From Mycobacterium sp. IS-1496 (lineage in GTDB: Bacteria > Actinomycetota > Actinomycetes > Mycobacteriales > Mycobacteriaceae): 64,000 bases of DNA. The notes beneath the pieces were generated by a model that was not told where the DNA came from, made no database searches, and saw only the letters and a list, made by a program, of their open reading frames with translations. The stretch lies in NCBI RefSeq assembly GCF_001499995.1, contig NZ_LQIU01000001.1:186001-250000 (forward strand), read 5' to 3'. How positions within the stretch are numbered: the first letter of the stretch is position 1; every line of letters starts with the position of its first letter. Positions 19,101 through 26,603 of this stretch are shown here, in pieces. Position numbers and translations under genes: made by a program.

Positions 19101-22100
19101 ACGCGACGGCGTGCTGGCCAACGCGGCCCGCCTGGTGCTGGGCCAGCTGGGGCTGGACGCCCCGGTGACGGCGCCGGCGACGGCGACCGACGCCGAACTG
19201 ATCGACCTGGTCACCGCCGAACTCGGTTCGGACTGGCCGCGTCTGGTGGCGCCGGCGTTCGACGGCCGCAAGGCCGTGGTGTTCGACGACCGCTGGGCCA
19301 GTGCCCGTGAGGACCTGGTCAAGATCTGGCTGGCCGACGAGAACGACATCGACACCGACTGGCCGACGCTGTCCGAGCGCTTCGAAGGCGCGGGCCACGT
19401 CGTTGCCACGCAGGCTAATTGGTGGCAGGGCAAGGCGCTGGCGGCGGGGCGCAACGTGCACGCGTCGCTGTTCGGCCGCATCGCGGCGGGCGCGGAGAAC
19501 CCCGGCAAGGGCCGCTACAGCGACGAGGTCGCGGTGGTGACCGGTGCCTCGAAGGGTTCGATCGCCGCGGCCGTGGTCGGGCAGTTGCTCGACGGCGGCG
19601 CCACGGTGATCGCCACCACGTCACGCCTCGACGACGCCCGGTTGGCGTTCTACAAGACGCTCTACCGCGACCACGCGCGCTACGACGCGAAGCTGTGGGT
19701 GGTGCCCGCGAACATGGCGTCGTACTCCGACATCGACGCGCTGGTGAAGTGGGTCGGTACCGAGCAGACCGAAAGCCTTGGGCCGCAGTCGATCCACCTC
19801 AAGGACGCCCAGACTCCGACGCTGCTGTTCCCGTTCGCCGCGCCGCGCGTGGCCGGGGACATGTCGGAGGTCGGTTCGCGCTCCGAGATGGAGATGAAGG
19901 TGCTGCTGTGGGCCGTGCAACGGCTCATCGGCGGGCTGTCGTCGATCGGCGCCGAGCGAGACATCGCCTCCCGCCTGCACGTCGTGCTGCCCGGTTCCCC
20001 GAACCGCGGCATGTTCGGCGGCGACGGAGCCTACGGCGAAGCCAAGGCGGCCCTCGACGCGCTGGTGACCCGCTGGAGTGCCGAATCGTCGTGGGCGCAG
20101 CGGGTTTCGCTGGCGCACGCGCTGATCGGCTGGACCAAGGGCACCGGGCTGATGGGGCACAACGACGCCATCGCCGGCGCGGTCGAGGAAGCGGGTGTGA
20201 CGACGTACACGACCGCGGAGATGGCCTCGATGCTGCTGTCGCTGTGCGACATCGAGTCGAAGGTGGCTGCGGCCCGCGAGCCGATCAAGGCCGATCTGAC
20301 CGGCGGCCTCGGTGACATCGAACTCGACATGGCCGCACTGGCCGCCAAGGCCCGTGAGGAGATGTCGGCCGACGCCGCCGACGAGGATGCCGACGCGCCC
20401 GCGCCGGGCACCATCGCCGCGCTGCCCTCGCCGCCGCGCGGATACACCCCGGCGCTGCCGCCGGAGTGGGCCGACCTCGACGTCGACCCCGCCGACCTGG
20501 TCGTGATCGTCGGCGGTGCCGAACTCGGCCCCTACGGGTCGTCGCGCACGCGCTACGAGATGGAGGTCGACAACGAACTGTCGGCCGCCGGTGTCCTCGA
20601 ATTGGCCTGGACCACAGGCATGATCAAGTGGGAGGACGATCCGAAGCCGGGCTGGTACGACGCCGCGAGCGGTGATCTGGTGCCCGAGGAGGAACTCGTC
20701 GAGCGTTACCACGACGCGGTCGTGGAGCGGTGCGGCATCCGTGAGTTCGTCGACGACGGTGCGATCGACCCCGATCACGCCTCGCCGCTGCTGGTCAGCG
20801 TGTTCCTCGACAAGGACTTCAGCTTCGTGGTGTCCTCCGAGGAGGAGGCGCGGGCGTTCGTGGAGGTCGATCCCGAGCACACCGTGGTGCGTCCGGTTCC
20901 GGAGTCGTCGGATTGGCAGGTGACCCGGAAGGCGGGCACCGAGGTCCGGGTCCCGCGCAAGACCAAGCTGTCGCGCACTGTCGGCGCCCAGATCCCCACC
21001 GGCTTCGATCCGACGGTGTGGGGCATCACCCCGGACATGGCGAACTCGATCGACCGGGTGGCGCTGTGGAACATCGTCGCGACCGTCGACGCGTTCCTGT
21101 CGGCCGGTTTCACCCCGACCGAGTTGATGCGCTGGGTGCACCCCAGCCTGGTGGCGAGCACGCAGGGCACCGGCATGGGTGGCATGACGTCGATGCAGAC
21201 CATGTACCACGGCAACCTGCTCGGCCGGAACAAGCCGAACGACATCCTGCAGGAGGTCCTGCCGAATGTCGTTGCCGCACACGTGGTCCAGTCCTACATC
21301 GGCTCCTACGGCGCGATGATCCACCCCGTCGGCGCGTGCGCCACGGCGGCGGTGTCGGTCGAGGAGGGTGTCGACAAGATCCGGCTCGGCAAGGCCGAAC
21401 TGGTGGTGACAGGTGGCTTCGACGACCTGACACTCGAGGCGATCATCGGGTTCGGTGACATGGCGGCCACCGCCGACACCGAGATGATGCGCGCCAAGGG
21501 AATCAGCGATTCGAAGTTCTCCCGCGCCAACGACCGGCGCCGGCTGGGCTTCGTCGAAGCCCAGGGCGGCGGCACGATCCTGCTGGCCCGCGGTGACCTC
21601 GCGGTCAAGATGGGCCTGCCGGTGCTGGCGGTCGTGGCCTACGCGCAGAGCTTCGCCGACGGTGTGCACACCTCGATCCCGGCTCCGGGGCTCGGCGCGT
21701 TGGGCGCCGGACGCGGCGGCAAGGATTCGATGCTGGCGCGCTCGCTGAACAAGCTGGGCGTGGGCGCCGACGACATCTCGGTGATCTACAAGCACGACAC
21801 GTCGACCCTGGCCAACGATCCCAATGAGACCGAACTGCACGAGCGGCTCGCCGACTCGCTGGGGCGGTCCGACGGGGCGCCGCTGTTCATCGTCAGCCAG
21901 AAGACGCTGACCGGGCACGCCAAGGGCGGCGCGGCGGTCTTCCAGATGATGGGCCTGTGCCAGGTGCTGCGTGACGGGGTCATCCCGCCGAACCGCAGCC
22001 TGGACTGTGTCGACGACGAGATGGCCACCTCGGGGCACTTCGTCTGGCCGCGGGAGACCTTGCGGATGGGCGAGAAGTTCCCGCTGAAGGCCGGTTTGGT

Positions 22101-22389
22101 GACCAGCCTCGGGTTCGGTCACGTCTCCGGGTTGATCGCACTGGTGCATCCGCAGGCGTTCCTGTCGACGCTGGCTCCCGAGCAGCGCGATGAGTACCTG
22201 GCGCGGGCCGAGCGGCGCACGTTGGCCGGTCAGCGCAGGCTGGCGTCGGCGATCGCCGGCGGGCGGCCGATGTACGAGCGGCCGGACGGACGCCGGTTCA
22301 GCCCCGACGTGCCCGAGAAGCGCCAGGAGGCGGCGATGCTGCTCGACGCGGCATCCCGGCTCGGCGACGGCGACGTGTACGTCCGCTGA
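13174..22389 (+). CDS. fas: Type I fatty acid synthase
   Basis: 3071 aa, almost the same length as M. tuberculosis Fas (3069). It makes C16-C18 and C24-C26 acyl-CoAs for membrane lipids and mycolate alpha-branches. Domains in order: acetyltransferase with GHSQG (Ser150); flavin enoyl reductase with GGGIGTPERAAEY (about 600); dehydratase with SGDHNPIHTDRA (about 1225); malonyl/palmitoyl transferase with CGHSVGEYTA (Ser1437); an Ala/Pro-rich linker (about 1735-1765); acyl carrier with GLDSIETI (Ser1800, site of 4'-phosphopantetheine); ketoreductase with VVTGASKGSIAAAV (about 2120); and ketosynthase with VGACATAAVS (Cys2722), YKHDTSTLANDP and KTLTGHAKGG. No domain is broken. The GTG at 13174 fits the family N-terminus. 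Phosphopantetheinylation would be done by AcpS, encoded 13 bp downstream. Confidence 0.99.
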   Translation: MTIYEHDRVSTDWDDESGAKTTHALVDRLTAGEPFAVAFGGQGSAWLETLEELVSSTGIESELATLAGEAELLLEPVARELVVVRPIGFEPLRWVRALAAEEPVPTAKQLTSAAVSVPGVLLTQVAAVRALARQGMDLFETPPVATAGHSQGVLAVEALAARGARDVELLALAQLIGAAGTLVARRRGITVLGDRPPMVSVTNADPERIYELLEEFSSDVRTVLPPVLSIRNGRRSVVITGTPEQLSRFELYCTQIAEKEEAERKNKLRGGAVFAPAFDPVQVEVGFHTPRLADGIDIVARWAEAVGIDVALARQMTEAILVKQVDWVDEVTDLHDAGARWILDLGPGDILTRLTAPVIRGLGVGIVPAATRGGQRNLFTVGAVPEVARPWSSYTPTAVRLPDGSVKLSTKFTRLTGRSPILLAGMTPTTVDAKIVAAAANAGHWAELAGGGQVTEEIFNDRIAELTTLLEPGRAIQFNSLFLDPYLWKLQLGGKRLVQKARQSGAPIDGVVVTAGIPELEEAVDLIDELNGIGISHVVFKPGTVEQIRSVIRIAAEVPTKPVIVHIEGGRAGGHHSWEDLDDLLLTTYSELRSRSNITICVGGGIGTPERAAEYLSGRWSQAYGFPVMPVDGILVGTAAMAALEATTSPAVKQLLVDTTGTDQWVAAGKAQGGMASGRSQLGADIHEIDNAASRCGRLLDDVAGDADAVAERRDEIIAAMAATAKPYFGDVADMTYLQWLARYVELAIGDGDSTADTSRADSPWLDITWRDRFAQMLQRAEARLHPQDSGPIDTLFADEALLENPQAAIEALTNRYPDAETVLLHPADVPFFVQLCKTLGKPVNFVPVIDKDVRRWWRSDSLWQAHDARYTADQVCIIPGTAAVAGITRVDEPVGDLLDRFEQAAADEVLADGDPQPVISRREGRADVDGPLAVLLDAPDVLWAGRTAVNPVHRIAAPADWQVRDQSRTATHASTGARLEVADDQHVTLSVPLSGTWIEIRFTLTDVIRTGGAPLVTTEDAATAMRSVLAIAAGVDGPDALPPVQDGTATATFTWDPELVADHTGVTATFGAPLAPTLTVVPDALVGRCWPAVFSAIGSAATDSGFPVVEGLLSLVHLDHGAHLVAALPERRAELTVTATAGTATDTEVGRVVPVSVTVADADGTVVATLEERFAIRGRTGPAELTDPARAGGAISDNATDTPRRRRRDVTVGAPVDMRPFAVVSGDHNPIHTDRAAALLAGLESPIVHGMWLSAAAQHVVTATDGKAVPPARLVGWTARFLGMVLPGDEIDFRVDRVGIDVGAEVVEVTAKVGTDLVMSATARLAAPKTVYAFPGQGIQSKGMGMEVRARSKAARKIWDQADKFTRETLGFSVLHVVRDNPTSLIASGVHYEHPEGVLYLTQFTQVAMATTAAAQVAEMREQGAFVEGAIACGHSVGEYTALACVSGVIELEGLLEAVFHRGSKMHDIVPRDERGRSNYRLAAIRPSQIDLADEDVESFVAEIAARTGEFLQIVNFNLRGSQYAIAGTVRGLEALEEEVERRRETSGGKRSFILVPGIDVPFHSSVLRVGVDDFRRSLERVLPRDRDPELVVGRYIPNLVPRPFTLDRDFIQEIRDLVPAEPLDEILADYDTWRNERPIELCRKIVIELLAWQFASPVRWIETQDLLFIEEAAGGLGVERFVEIGVKSAPTVSGLATNTLKLPEYSHSTVEVLNAERDAAVLFASDTDPEPEPEEAAPVAEAAPVETAAAAPAAPAAPAAPSGGPRPDDLTFDAADATVALIALSAKMRLDQIEGLDSIETITDGASSRRNQMLVDLGSELNLGAIDGAAEADLGALKGQVTKLARTYKPFGPVLTDAINDQLRTVLGPSGKRPAYIAERVGKAWELGAGWAKHVTVEVALGTREGSSVRGGSLGGLHDGALADAATVDKVIDAAVAAVAGRKGIAVSLPSAGGAGGGVVDSAALGEFAEQVTGRDGVLANAARLVLGQLGLDAPVTAPATATDAELIDLVTAELGSDWPRLVAPAFDGRKAVVFDDRWASAREDLVKIWLADENDIDTDWPTLSERFEGAGHVVATQANWWQGKALAAGRNVHASLFGRIAAGAENPGKGRYSDEVAVVTGASKGSIAAAVVGQLLDGGATVIATTSRLDDARLAFYKTLYRDHARYDAKLWVVPANMASYSDIDALVKWVGTEQTESLGPQSIHLKDAQTPTLLFPFAAPRVAGDMSEVGSRSEMEMKVLLWAVQRLIGGLSSIGAERDIASRLHVVLPGSPNRGMFGGDGAYGEAKAALDALVTRWSAESSWAQRVSLAHALIGWTKGTGLMGHNDAIAGAVEEAGVTTYTTAEMASMLLSLCDIESKVAAAREPIKADLTGGLGDIELDMAALAAKAREEMSADAADEDADAPAPGTIAALPSPPRGYTPALPPEWADLDVDPADLVVIVGGAELGPYGSSRTRYEMEVDNELSAAGVLELAWTTGMIKWEDDPKPGWYDAASGDLVPEEELVERYHDAVVERCGIREFVDDGAIDPDHASPLLVSVFLDKDFSFVVSSEEEARAFVEVDPEHTVVRPVPESSDWQVTRKAGTEVRVPRKTKLSRTVGAQIPTGFDPTVWGITPDMANSIDRVALWNIVATVDAFLSAGFTPTELMRWVHPSLVASTQGTGMGGMTSMQTMYHGNLLGRNKPNDILQEVLPNVVAAHVVQSYIGSYGAMIHPVGACATAAVSVEEGVDKIRLGKAELVVTGGFDDLTLEAIIGFGDMAATADTEMMRAKGISDSKFSRANDRRRLGFVEAQGGGTILLARGDLAVKMGLPVLAVVAYAQSFADGVHTSIPAPGLGALGAGRGGKDSMLARSLNKLGVGADDISVIYKHDTSTLANDPNETELHERLADSLGRSDGAPLFIVSQKTLTGHAKGGAAVFQMMGLCQVLRDGVIPPNRSLDCVDDEMATSGHFVWPRETLRMGEKFPLKAGLVTSLGFGHVSGLIALVHPQAFLSTLAPEQRDEYLARAERRTLAGQRRLASAIAGGRPMYERPDGRRFSPDVPEKRQEAAMLLDAASRLGDGDVYVR

Positions 22390-22395
22390 TAGCGT
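22390..22395 (+). promoter_or_regulatory. TAGCGT -10-like hexamer before acpS
   Basis: TAGCGT begins right at the fas stop and lies 7 nt before the acpS GTG, with no Shine-Dalgarno. acpS may therefore have its own leaderless transcript in addition to read-through from fas. Confidence 0.45.
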
Positions 22396-22402
22396 TCCGC
22401 GG

Positions 22403-22795
22403 GTGGCGATAGTCGGCGTGGGTATCGATCTGGTGTCCATTCCGGACTTCGCGGAGCAGGTGGACCGTCCCGGCACGGTGTTCGCCGAGACGTTCACCCC
22501 GGGCGAGCGCCGCGACGCCGCCGACAAGAGTTCGTCGGCGGCGCGGCACCTCGCCGCGCGGTGGGCGGCGAAGGAAGCCGTCATCAAGGCGTGGTCGGGG
22601 TCGCGGTTCGCCAAGCGGCCGGCGCTGCCGGAGGGCATCCATCGCGACATCGAGGTGGTCACCGACATGTGGGGCCGGCCGAAGGTGCGGCTCACCGGTG
22701 ACATCGCCGAGCATCTCAGGGAGGCGACCATTCACGTGTCGCTCACGCACGAAGGGGATACGGCCGCAGCCGTCGCGGTTATCGAGGAACCCTAG
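22403..22795 (+). CDS. acpS: Holo-[acyl-carrier-protein] synthase
   Basis: 130 aa, the same length as M. tuberculosis AcpS (Rv2523c). It transfers 4'-phosphopantetheine from CoA to the acyl-carrier serine of Fas and of AcpM. Both family signatures are present: VGVGIDLVSIPDF with the Mg-binding Asp, and RHLAARWAAKEAVIKAW with the catalytic Glu and Lys. VSLTHEGDTAAAVAV is the usual C-terminal strand. The GTG at 22403 leaves 13 bp after fas. The fas-acpS order is conserved in mycobacteria. Confidence 0.98.
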   Translation: MAIVGVGIDLVSIPDFAEQVDRPGTVFAETFTPGERRDAADKSSSAARHLAARWAAKEAVIKAWSGSRFAKRPALPEGIHRDIEVVTDMWGRPKVRLTGDIAEHLREATIHVSLTHEGDTAAAVAVIEEP

Positions 22796-22834
22796 GCGGG
22801 CTTCGCATCCGCGTTCGCGGGTACTCATGCCGTC

Positions 22835-23653
22835 GTGAGTGAGACCAGCCAGCGCCAATTGGGGGAGTCGGACAGCCCCATCGAGGACGCGCTCGAGCAC
22901 GCCTTCCGCCGGATGGTGGACGAAGGCACCCAGCGGCTGCACCGGAGCTGGCGTGAGGTGCTTGTCACCGGATTCTTCGGCGGGACCGAGATCGCGGTCG
23001 GTGTGCTGGCCTACCTCTATGTGCTGCACGAGACCCAGAACCCGCTGCTGGCCGGCCTGGCCTTCTCGATCGGATTCCTCGCGCTGCTGCTCGGACGGAG
23101 CGAACTGTTCACCGAGGGTTTCCTGGTCCCGGTCACCACCGTGGCGGCCAAACGAGCCAGCGTCGCACAGCTGTTCAAGTTGTGGGGCGGCACGCTGGCG
23201 GCCAACCTCGTCGGTGGCTGGGTGCTGATGCTGCTGATCATGACGGCGTTCCCCCAATTGCACGAACAGACCGTCGAATCGGCCGGCCATTACGCGACGG
23301 CGCCGCTGTCGGCGAAGACGTTCGCCCTCGCGCTGCTCGGCGGCATGGTCATCACGCTGATGACGCGCATGCAGCACGGCACCGATTCGGTGCTGGGCAA
23401 GATCGCTGCGGCTGTCGCGGGCGCGTTCATGCTGGCGGGGCTGCAGATGTTCCACTCCATCCTGGACTCGCTGTTGATCTTCGGCGCGCTCATCGCGGGT
23501 GACGCCCCGTTCGGATATCTCGACTGGCTGTGGTGGTTCGCCTACACGCTGGTGGGCAACGTCCTCGGCGGGCTGGGCCTGGTGACGCTGCTGCGTCTGC
23601 TGCGCAGTAAGGACCGGCTGCAGCAGGAGCGCCGGGACGCGGAGACCGGCTGA
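22835..23653 (+). CDS. Formate/nitrite transporter (FNT) family protein
   Basis: 272 aa with six predicted membrane helices and a long cytoplasmic N-terminus. GFFGGTEIAVGVLAYLYVL, LLGRSELFTEGFLVPVTTVA and LWGGTLAANLVGGWVLMLL are typical of the FNT fold; the selectivity loop segments GRSELFTEG and GNVLGG are visible. These proteins are pentameric channels for small monovalent anions. This branch, with the LFTEGFL motif and no clear FocA landmarks, has an unknown substrate. It sits between acpS and the M20 peptidase, a position that I recall as directly adjacent in M. tuberculosis, so it may be an insertion here or a loss there. Confidence 0.85.
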   Translation: MSETSQRQLGESDSPIEDALEHAFRRMVDEGTQRLHRSWREVLVTGFFGGTEIAVGVLAYLYVLHETQNPLLAGLAFSIGFLALLLGRSELFTEGFLVPVTTVAAKRASVAQLFKLWGGTLAANLVGGWVLMLLIMTAFPQLHEQTVESAGHYATAPLSAKTFALALLGGMVITLMTRMQHGTDSVLGKIAAAVAGAFMLAGLQMFHSILDSLLIFGALIAGDAPFGYLDWLWWFAYTLVGNVLGGLGLVTLLRLLRSKDRLQQERRDAETG

Positions 23654-23686
23654 CTTTCGCCTGCTCGCACCACCTGGGTGACCCAC

Positions 23687-23692
23687 TACGCT
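23687..23692 (+). promoter_or_regulatory. TACGCT -10-like hexamer before the M20 peptidase
   Basis: TACGCT is followed by 7 nt and then the ATG at 23700, with no Shine-Dalgarno; a leaderless start is likely. Confidence 0.5.
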
Positions 23693-23699
23693 CGTGCCC

Positions 23700-25064
23700 A
23701 TGAGCGACGTGGTGGCACGCGTGCGGGAAGTTCTGCCGTCGGTACGGTCCGATCTCGAGGACCTGGTGCGCATCGAGTCGGTGTGGGCCGATCCGGCGCG
23801 GCGTGACGAGGTGCAGCGCAGCGCGAAGGCGGTGGCAGATCTGCTCGGCGCGGCCGGCTTCGGCGACGTCGCCATTGTCGCCGAGGGCGGGGCGCCCGCG
23901 GTGATCGCCCGCCACCCCGCGCCGCCCGGTGCGCCGACGGTGCTGCTCTACGCCCACCACGACGTCCAGCCCGAAGGCGACCGGGCCCAGTGGTCGTCGC
24001 CGCCGTTCGAGCCCACCGAGCGTGCCGGCCGGCTCTACGGCCGCGGCACCGCCGACGACAAGGCAGGCATCGCAACGCATCTGGCGGCGTTCCGCGCCTT
24101 CGGCGGCAAACCGCCGGTCGGGGTGACGGTGTTCGTCGAGGGTGAGGAAGAGTCCGGATCGCCGTCGCTGGCCGATCTGCTTGCCGCGCACAAGGATTCG
24201 TTGGCCGCCGACGTGATCGTGATCGCCGATTCCGACAACTGGAGCACCGAGCGGCCCGCGCTGACCGTCTCGCTGCGCGGCCTGGCCGACTGCGTGGTCG
24301 AGGTCGCCACCCTCGACCACGGCCTGCACTCGGGCCTGTGGGGCGGCGTCGTCCCCGATGCCCTGACCGTGCTGGTGCGGCTGCTGGCGAGCCTGCACGA
24401 CGACGAGGGCAACGTGGCGGTCGCGGGTCTGCACGAGGGTTCGGCCGCCGACGTCGACCGCGGCCCGGACTGGGTGCGCGAGGAGTCCGGGCTGCTGCCC
24501 GGTGTGTCCGAAATCGGTTCGGGCTCAGTGGTGAAACGGCTGTGGGCCAAGCCGGCGATCACCGTGATCGGCATCGACACCACGCCGATCGACAGGTCGT
24601 CGAACACGCTGATCCCGCGGGCTCGGGCCAAGATCAGCATGCGGGTGGCGCCGGGCGGTGACGCGCGGGCACATCTCGACGCGCTGACCCGCCACCTCGA
24701 AGCGCATGTGCCCTGGGGTGCGCAGCTCACCGTCACCCCCGGCGATGTGGGTCAGCCGTACGCGATCGACGCCTCCGGCGCCGTCTACGACGCCGCCCGC
24801 GCCGCGTTCGAGCAGGCGTGGGGTGCCGAACCGGTCGACATGGGCATGGGCGGATCGATCCCGTTCATCGCCGAGTTCGCCGGCGCGTTCCCGGACGCGA
24901 CCATCCTCGTCACCGGCGTCGAGGATCCGGGCACCCAGGCGCACAGCGTCAACGAGAGCCTGCACCTCGGGGTCCTCGAGCGCGCGGCGACCGCCGAGGC
25001 GCTGCTGCTCGAGAAACTCGGCGCGGGTCAGACCGACAGATCGCGGCGCAGTTTGGCGACGTGA
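23700..25064 (+). CDS. M20 family metallopeptidase (dipeptidase, Rv2522c type)
   Basis: 454 aa. Zinc-site motifs are all visible: VLLYAHHDVQPEGD (His and Asp), GRGTADDKAG (bridging Asp), EGEEESGSPS (catalytic and metal Glu), and IADSDNW (metal Asp). GMGGSIPFIAEF and GTQAHSVNESL contain the last His ligand. It probably cleaves dipeptides or N-acyl amino acids in the cytoplasm. It matches Rv2522c in the conserved fas locus. The ATG at 23700 is preferred to a GTG two codons upstream. The 3' end overlaps the convergent bcp gene by 37 bp. Confidence 0.94.
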   Translation: MSDVVARVREVLPSVRSDLEDLVRIESVWADPARRDEVQRSAKAVADLLGAAGFGDVAIVAEGGAPAVIARHPAPPGAPTVLLYAHHDVQPEGDRAQWSSPPFEPTERAGRLYGRGTADDKAGIATHLAAFRAFGGKPPVGVTVFVEGEEESGSPSLADLLAAHKDSLAADVIVIADSDNWSTERPALTVSLRGLADCVVEVATLDHGLHSGLWGGVVPDALTVLVRLLASLHDDEGNVAVAGLHEGSAADVDRGPDWVREESGLLPGVSEIGSGSVVKRLWAKPAITVIGIDTTPIDRSSNTLIPRARAKISMRVAPGGDARAHLDALTRHLEAHVPWGAQLTVTPGDVGQPYAIDASGAVYDAARAAFEQAWGAEPVDMGMGGSIPFIAEFAGAFPDATILVTGVEDPGTQAHSVNESLHLGVLERAATAEALLLEKLGAGQTDRSRRSLAT

Positions 25065-25501
25065 CCGGTGGCGCGCACGTTGTACTGCGCGACGGCGATC
25101 TTGCCGTCCTCGTCGACGACGAACGTCGAGCGGATCACGCCCTGGACGGTCTTGCCGTACATCGTCTTCTCGCCGAAGGCGCCCCACGCGGTGAGCACCT
25201 CCTTGTCCGGATCGGACAGCAGCGGGAAGGTCAGGCCCTCGGCGTCGCGGAACTTCGCCAGCTTGGCCGGCTTGTCGGGGGAGATGCCGATGACGTCGAG
25301 GCCGGCCTCGCCCAGTTCGGCCAGGCTGTCCCGGAAGTCGCATGCCTGTTTGGTGCAGCCCGGGGTGGCGGCGGCGGGGTAGAAGTACACGATGACCTTG
25401 CGGCCCTTGTAGTCCGAGAGGTTGACGGTGTTCCCGTCGGCGTCGGGGAGGCTGAAGTCCGGTGCGGTGTCGCCTACCGCCAGGCGAGGGGTCTGAGGCA
25501 T
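25028..25501 (-). CDS. bcp: Thioredoxin-dependent thiol peroxidase (peroxiredoxin Q)
   Basis: 157 aa, the usual Bcp length. It reduces hydroperoxides with electrons from thioredoxin. The peroxidatic site is FYPAAATPGCTKQACDF: Cys in PGC is peroxidatic, and the second Cys five residues later is the resolving cysteine of the atypical 2-Cys class. The canonical Thr precedes as AATPGC. GDTAPDFSLPDADGNTV is the typical N-terminus. GAAGGGACAG-like spacing (AAGGGA) precedes the ATG. It is convergent with the M20 gene and divergent from the DUF3618 gene, as in M. tuberculosis (Rv2521). Confidence 0.97.
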   Translation of the reverse strand: MPQTPRLAVGDTAPDFSLPDADGNTVNLSDYKGRKVIVYFYPAAATPGCTKQACDFRDSLAELGEAGLDVIGISPDKPAKLAKFRDAEGLTFPLLSDPDKEVLTAWGAFGEKTMYGKTVQGVIRSTFVVDEDGKIAVAQYNVRATGHVAKLRRDLSV

Positions 25502-25612
25502 GGCTGTCCCTTCTGGTCGACCGGTGCCGTCGGCGTCACACCGGCTGATCTAGGGTAGTTCCGCAGGACGGGGACCAGACTGGGGACCCAGCACGGGAGT
25601 TGGAGGACAAAC

Positions 25613-25837
25613 GTGGCGGACCGGGATCCCGAGGCCATCAAAAAGGACATCGACGTAGCGCGTGACCGGCTGGCGCTGACCGTCGATTCCCTGGCGGAGC
25701 GGGCGAACCCGCGCCGGTTGGCCGACGACGTCAAGGCCCAGGTGATCAGGTTCGTGTCCCAACCGCCGGTGGCGGCCTCGCTGGCCGGCGCGACCCTGCT
25801 GATCGTCGTGGTCGCGGTGCGGCGCTCCCGCCGCTGA
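25613..25837 (+). CDS. DUF3618 small membrane protein (Rv2520c type)
   Basis: 74 aa. The N-terminal half is an amphipathic DUF3618 helix (IKKDIDVARDRLALTVDSLA), and residues about 50-70 (PPVAASLAGATLLIVVVAVR) form a single membrane helix with an Arg-rich tail. Function is unknown. GGAGG lies 8 nt before the GTG. It is divergent from bcp. Confidence 0.88.
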   Translation: MADRDPEAIKKDIDVARDRLALTVDSLAERANPRRLADDVKAQVIRFVSQPPVAASLAGATLLIVVVAVRRSRR

Positions 25838-25844
25838 GTCGCGG

Positions 25845-26006
25845 TCAGCGCCGCCGGGACGGCAGCAGCCAGTCGACGAGGGACGGCCTCGGCGGATTGG
25901 CGCGCCGGCCGATGCGGCTGCAGCTCACCACCGCGACCGGGGTGGACGCGCCGGTGCGGTCACCCGGTGCCGGGAACGGCACGGTCGGAATTTGCGCTGG
26001 CGTCAT
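25845..26006 (-). CDS. Probable small protein (53 aa), unrecognised
   Basis: An open frame of 53 codons starting ATG at 26006 (MTPAQIPTVPFPAPGDRTGA...) and ending with WLLPSRRR. Support: an AAGGA ribosome-binding site 8 nt before the ATG, and third codon positions that are almost 90% G or C, like real genes of this chromosome. It is Pro/Arg-rich, with no membrane helix and one cysteine. It is convergent with the DUF3618 gene, with 7 bp between stops. I do not recognise a family. Confidence 0.55.
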   Translation of the reverse strand: MTPAQIPTVPFPAPGDRTGASTPVAVVSCSRIGRRANPPRPSLVDWLLPSRRR

Positions 26007-26603
26007 CAGCTAAGTCCTTGATCTTTCGGTGCGTGGCAGTGGCAAAACCCTCAGCTAACGCCTGACGGTACCAGCCAAAATCTCGACTGGCCAGTTCGTT
26101 GCCCGAAAAGCCCGGATAGGCGCTCGCTCCGGCAACCTTAAGGTGGCGCGCTGGCGTACCAGGGTAAATCTCTTTATGGCCGGTCAGCACATCGCGTACA
26201 GGTACTGGCCAGGCGTGGAGCGGGAGTCGAATCGATTTTCCCGAGCGGGGTAAGCGGAACCGACTGCTCGCCGCCCGGCGCGCTTCGGTGGAGCGGTCGG
26301 CGAACTCTTTAGCTCCTTGAACATGGTCGCTGATCGGTGTTCGTTGCTAGTGGCGACGACGTCGGTGTCTCGCAGCGGGCGCGAGGTCAGCCCTCGGCCG
26401 ACCCCATTGCCTCGGACAAGGGGGCTCTCAGCCAATTTTCAGGCAATTACCTCAACGGGGTCGTCAATTACGCGTCGTTCGCTTACTCTCACCCGAGGCG
26501 TCATACAGCAAATCTCGTATGTGGGTGAGCGGCTCCGGCCGCGGGCTCGCTACCGGACACGGCTCGAGCCGCCTGAATCCGGGTCATATACGAGAGGAAT
26601 TTC
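26007..26603. other. Intergenic stretch before the PGRS gene
   Basis: 597 bp without a convincing gene. Short frames here lack ribosome-binding sites and coding bias. CTCGTAT (26514-26520) and ATACGAG (26588-26594) are inverted, flanking a possible leader of the PGRS mRNA. GAGAGGA just before the GTG at 26604 is a usable ribosome-binding site. No terminator or repeat element was seen. Confidence 0.5.

Noticed and set aside
19621..22731. 1036-codon frame antisense to fas and acpS
   Set aside because: Same cause; it crosses two proven genes and has no ribosome-binding site or family motif.
25960..26190. 76-codon minus-strand frame upstream of the small gene at 25845
   Set aside because: It overlaps the better-supported small gene, lacks a ribosome-binding site and has mixed codon bias.
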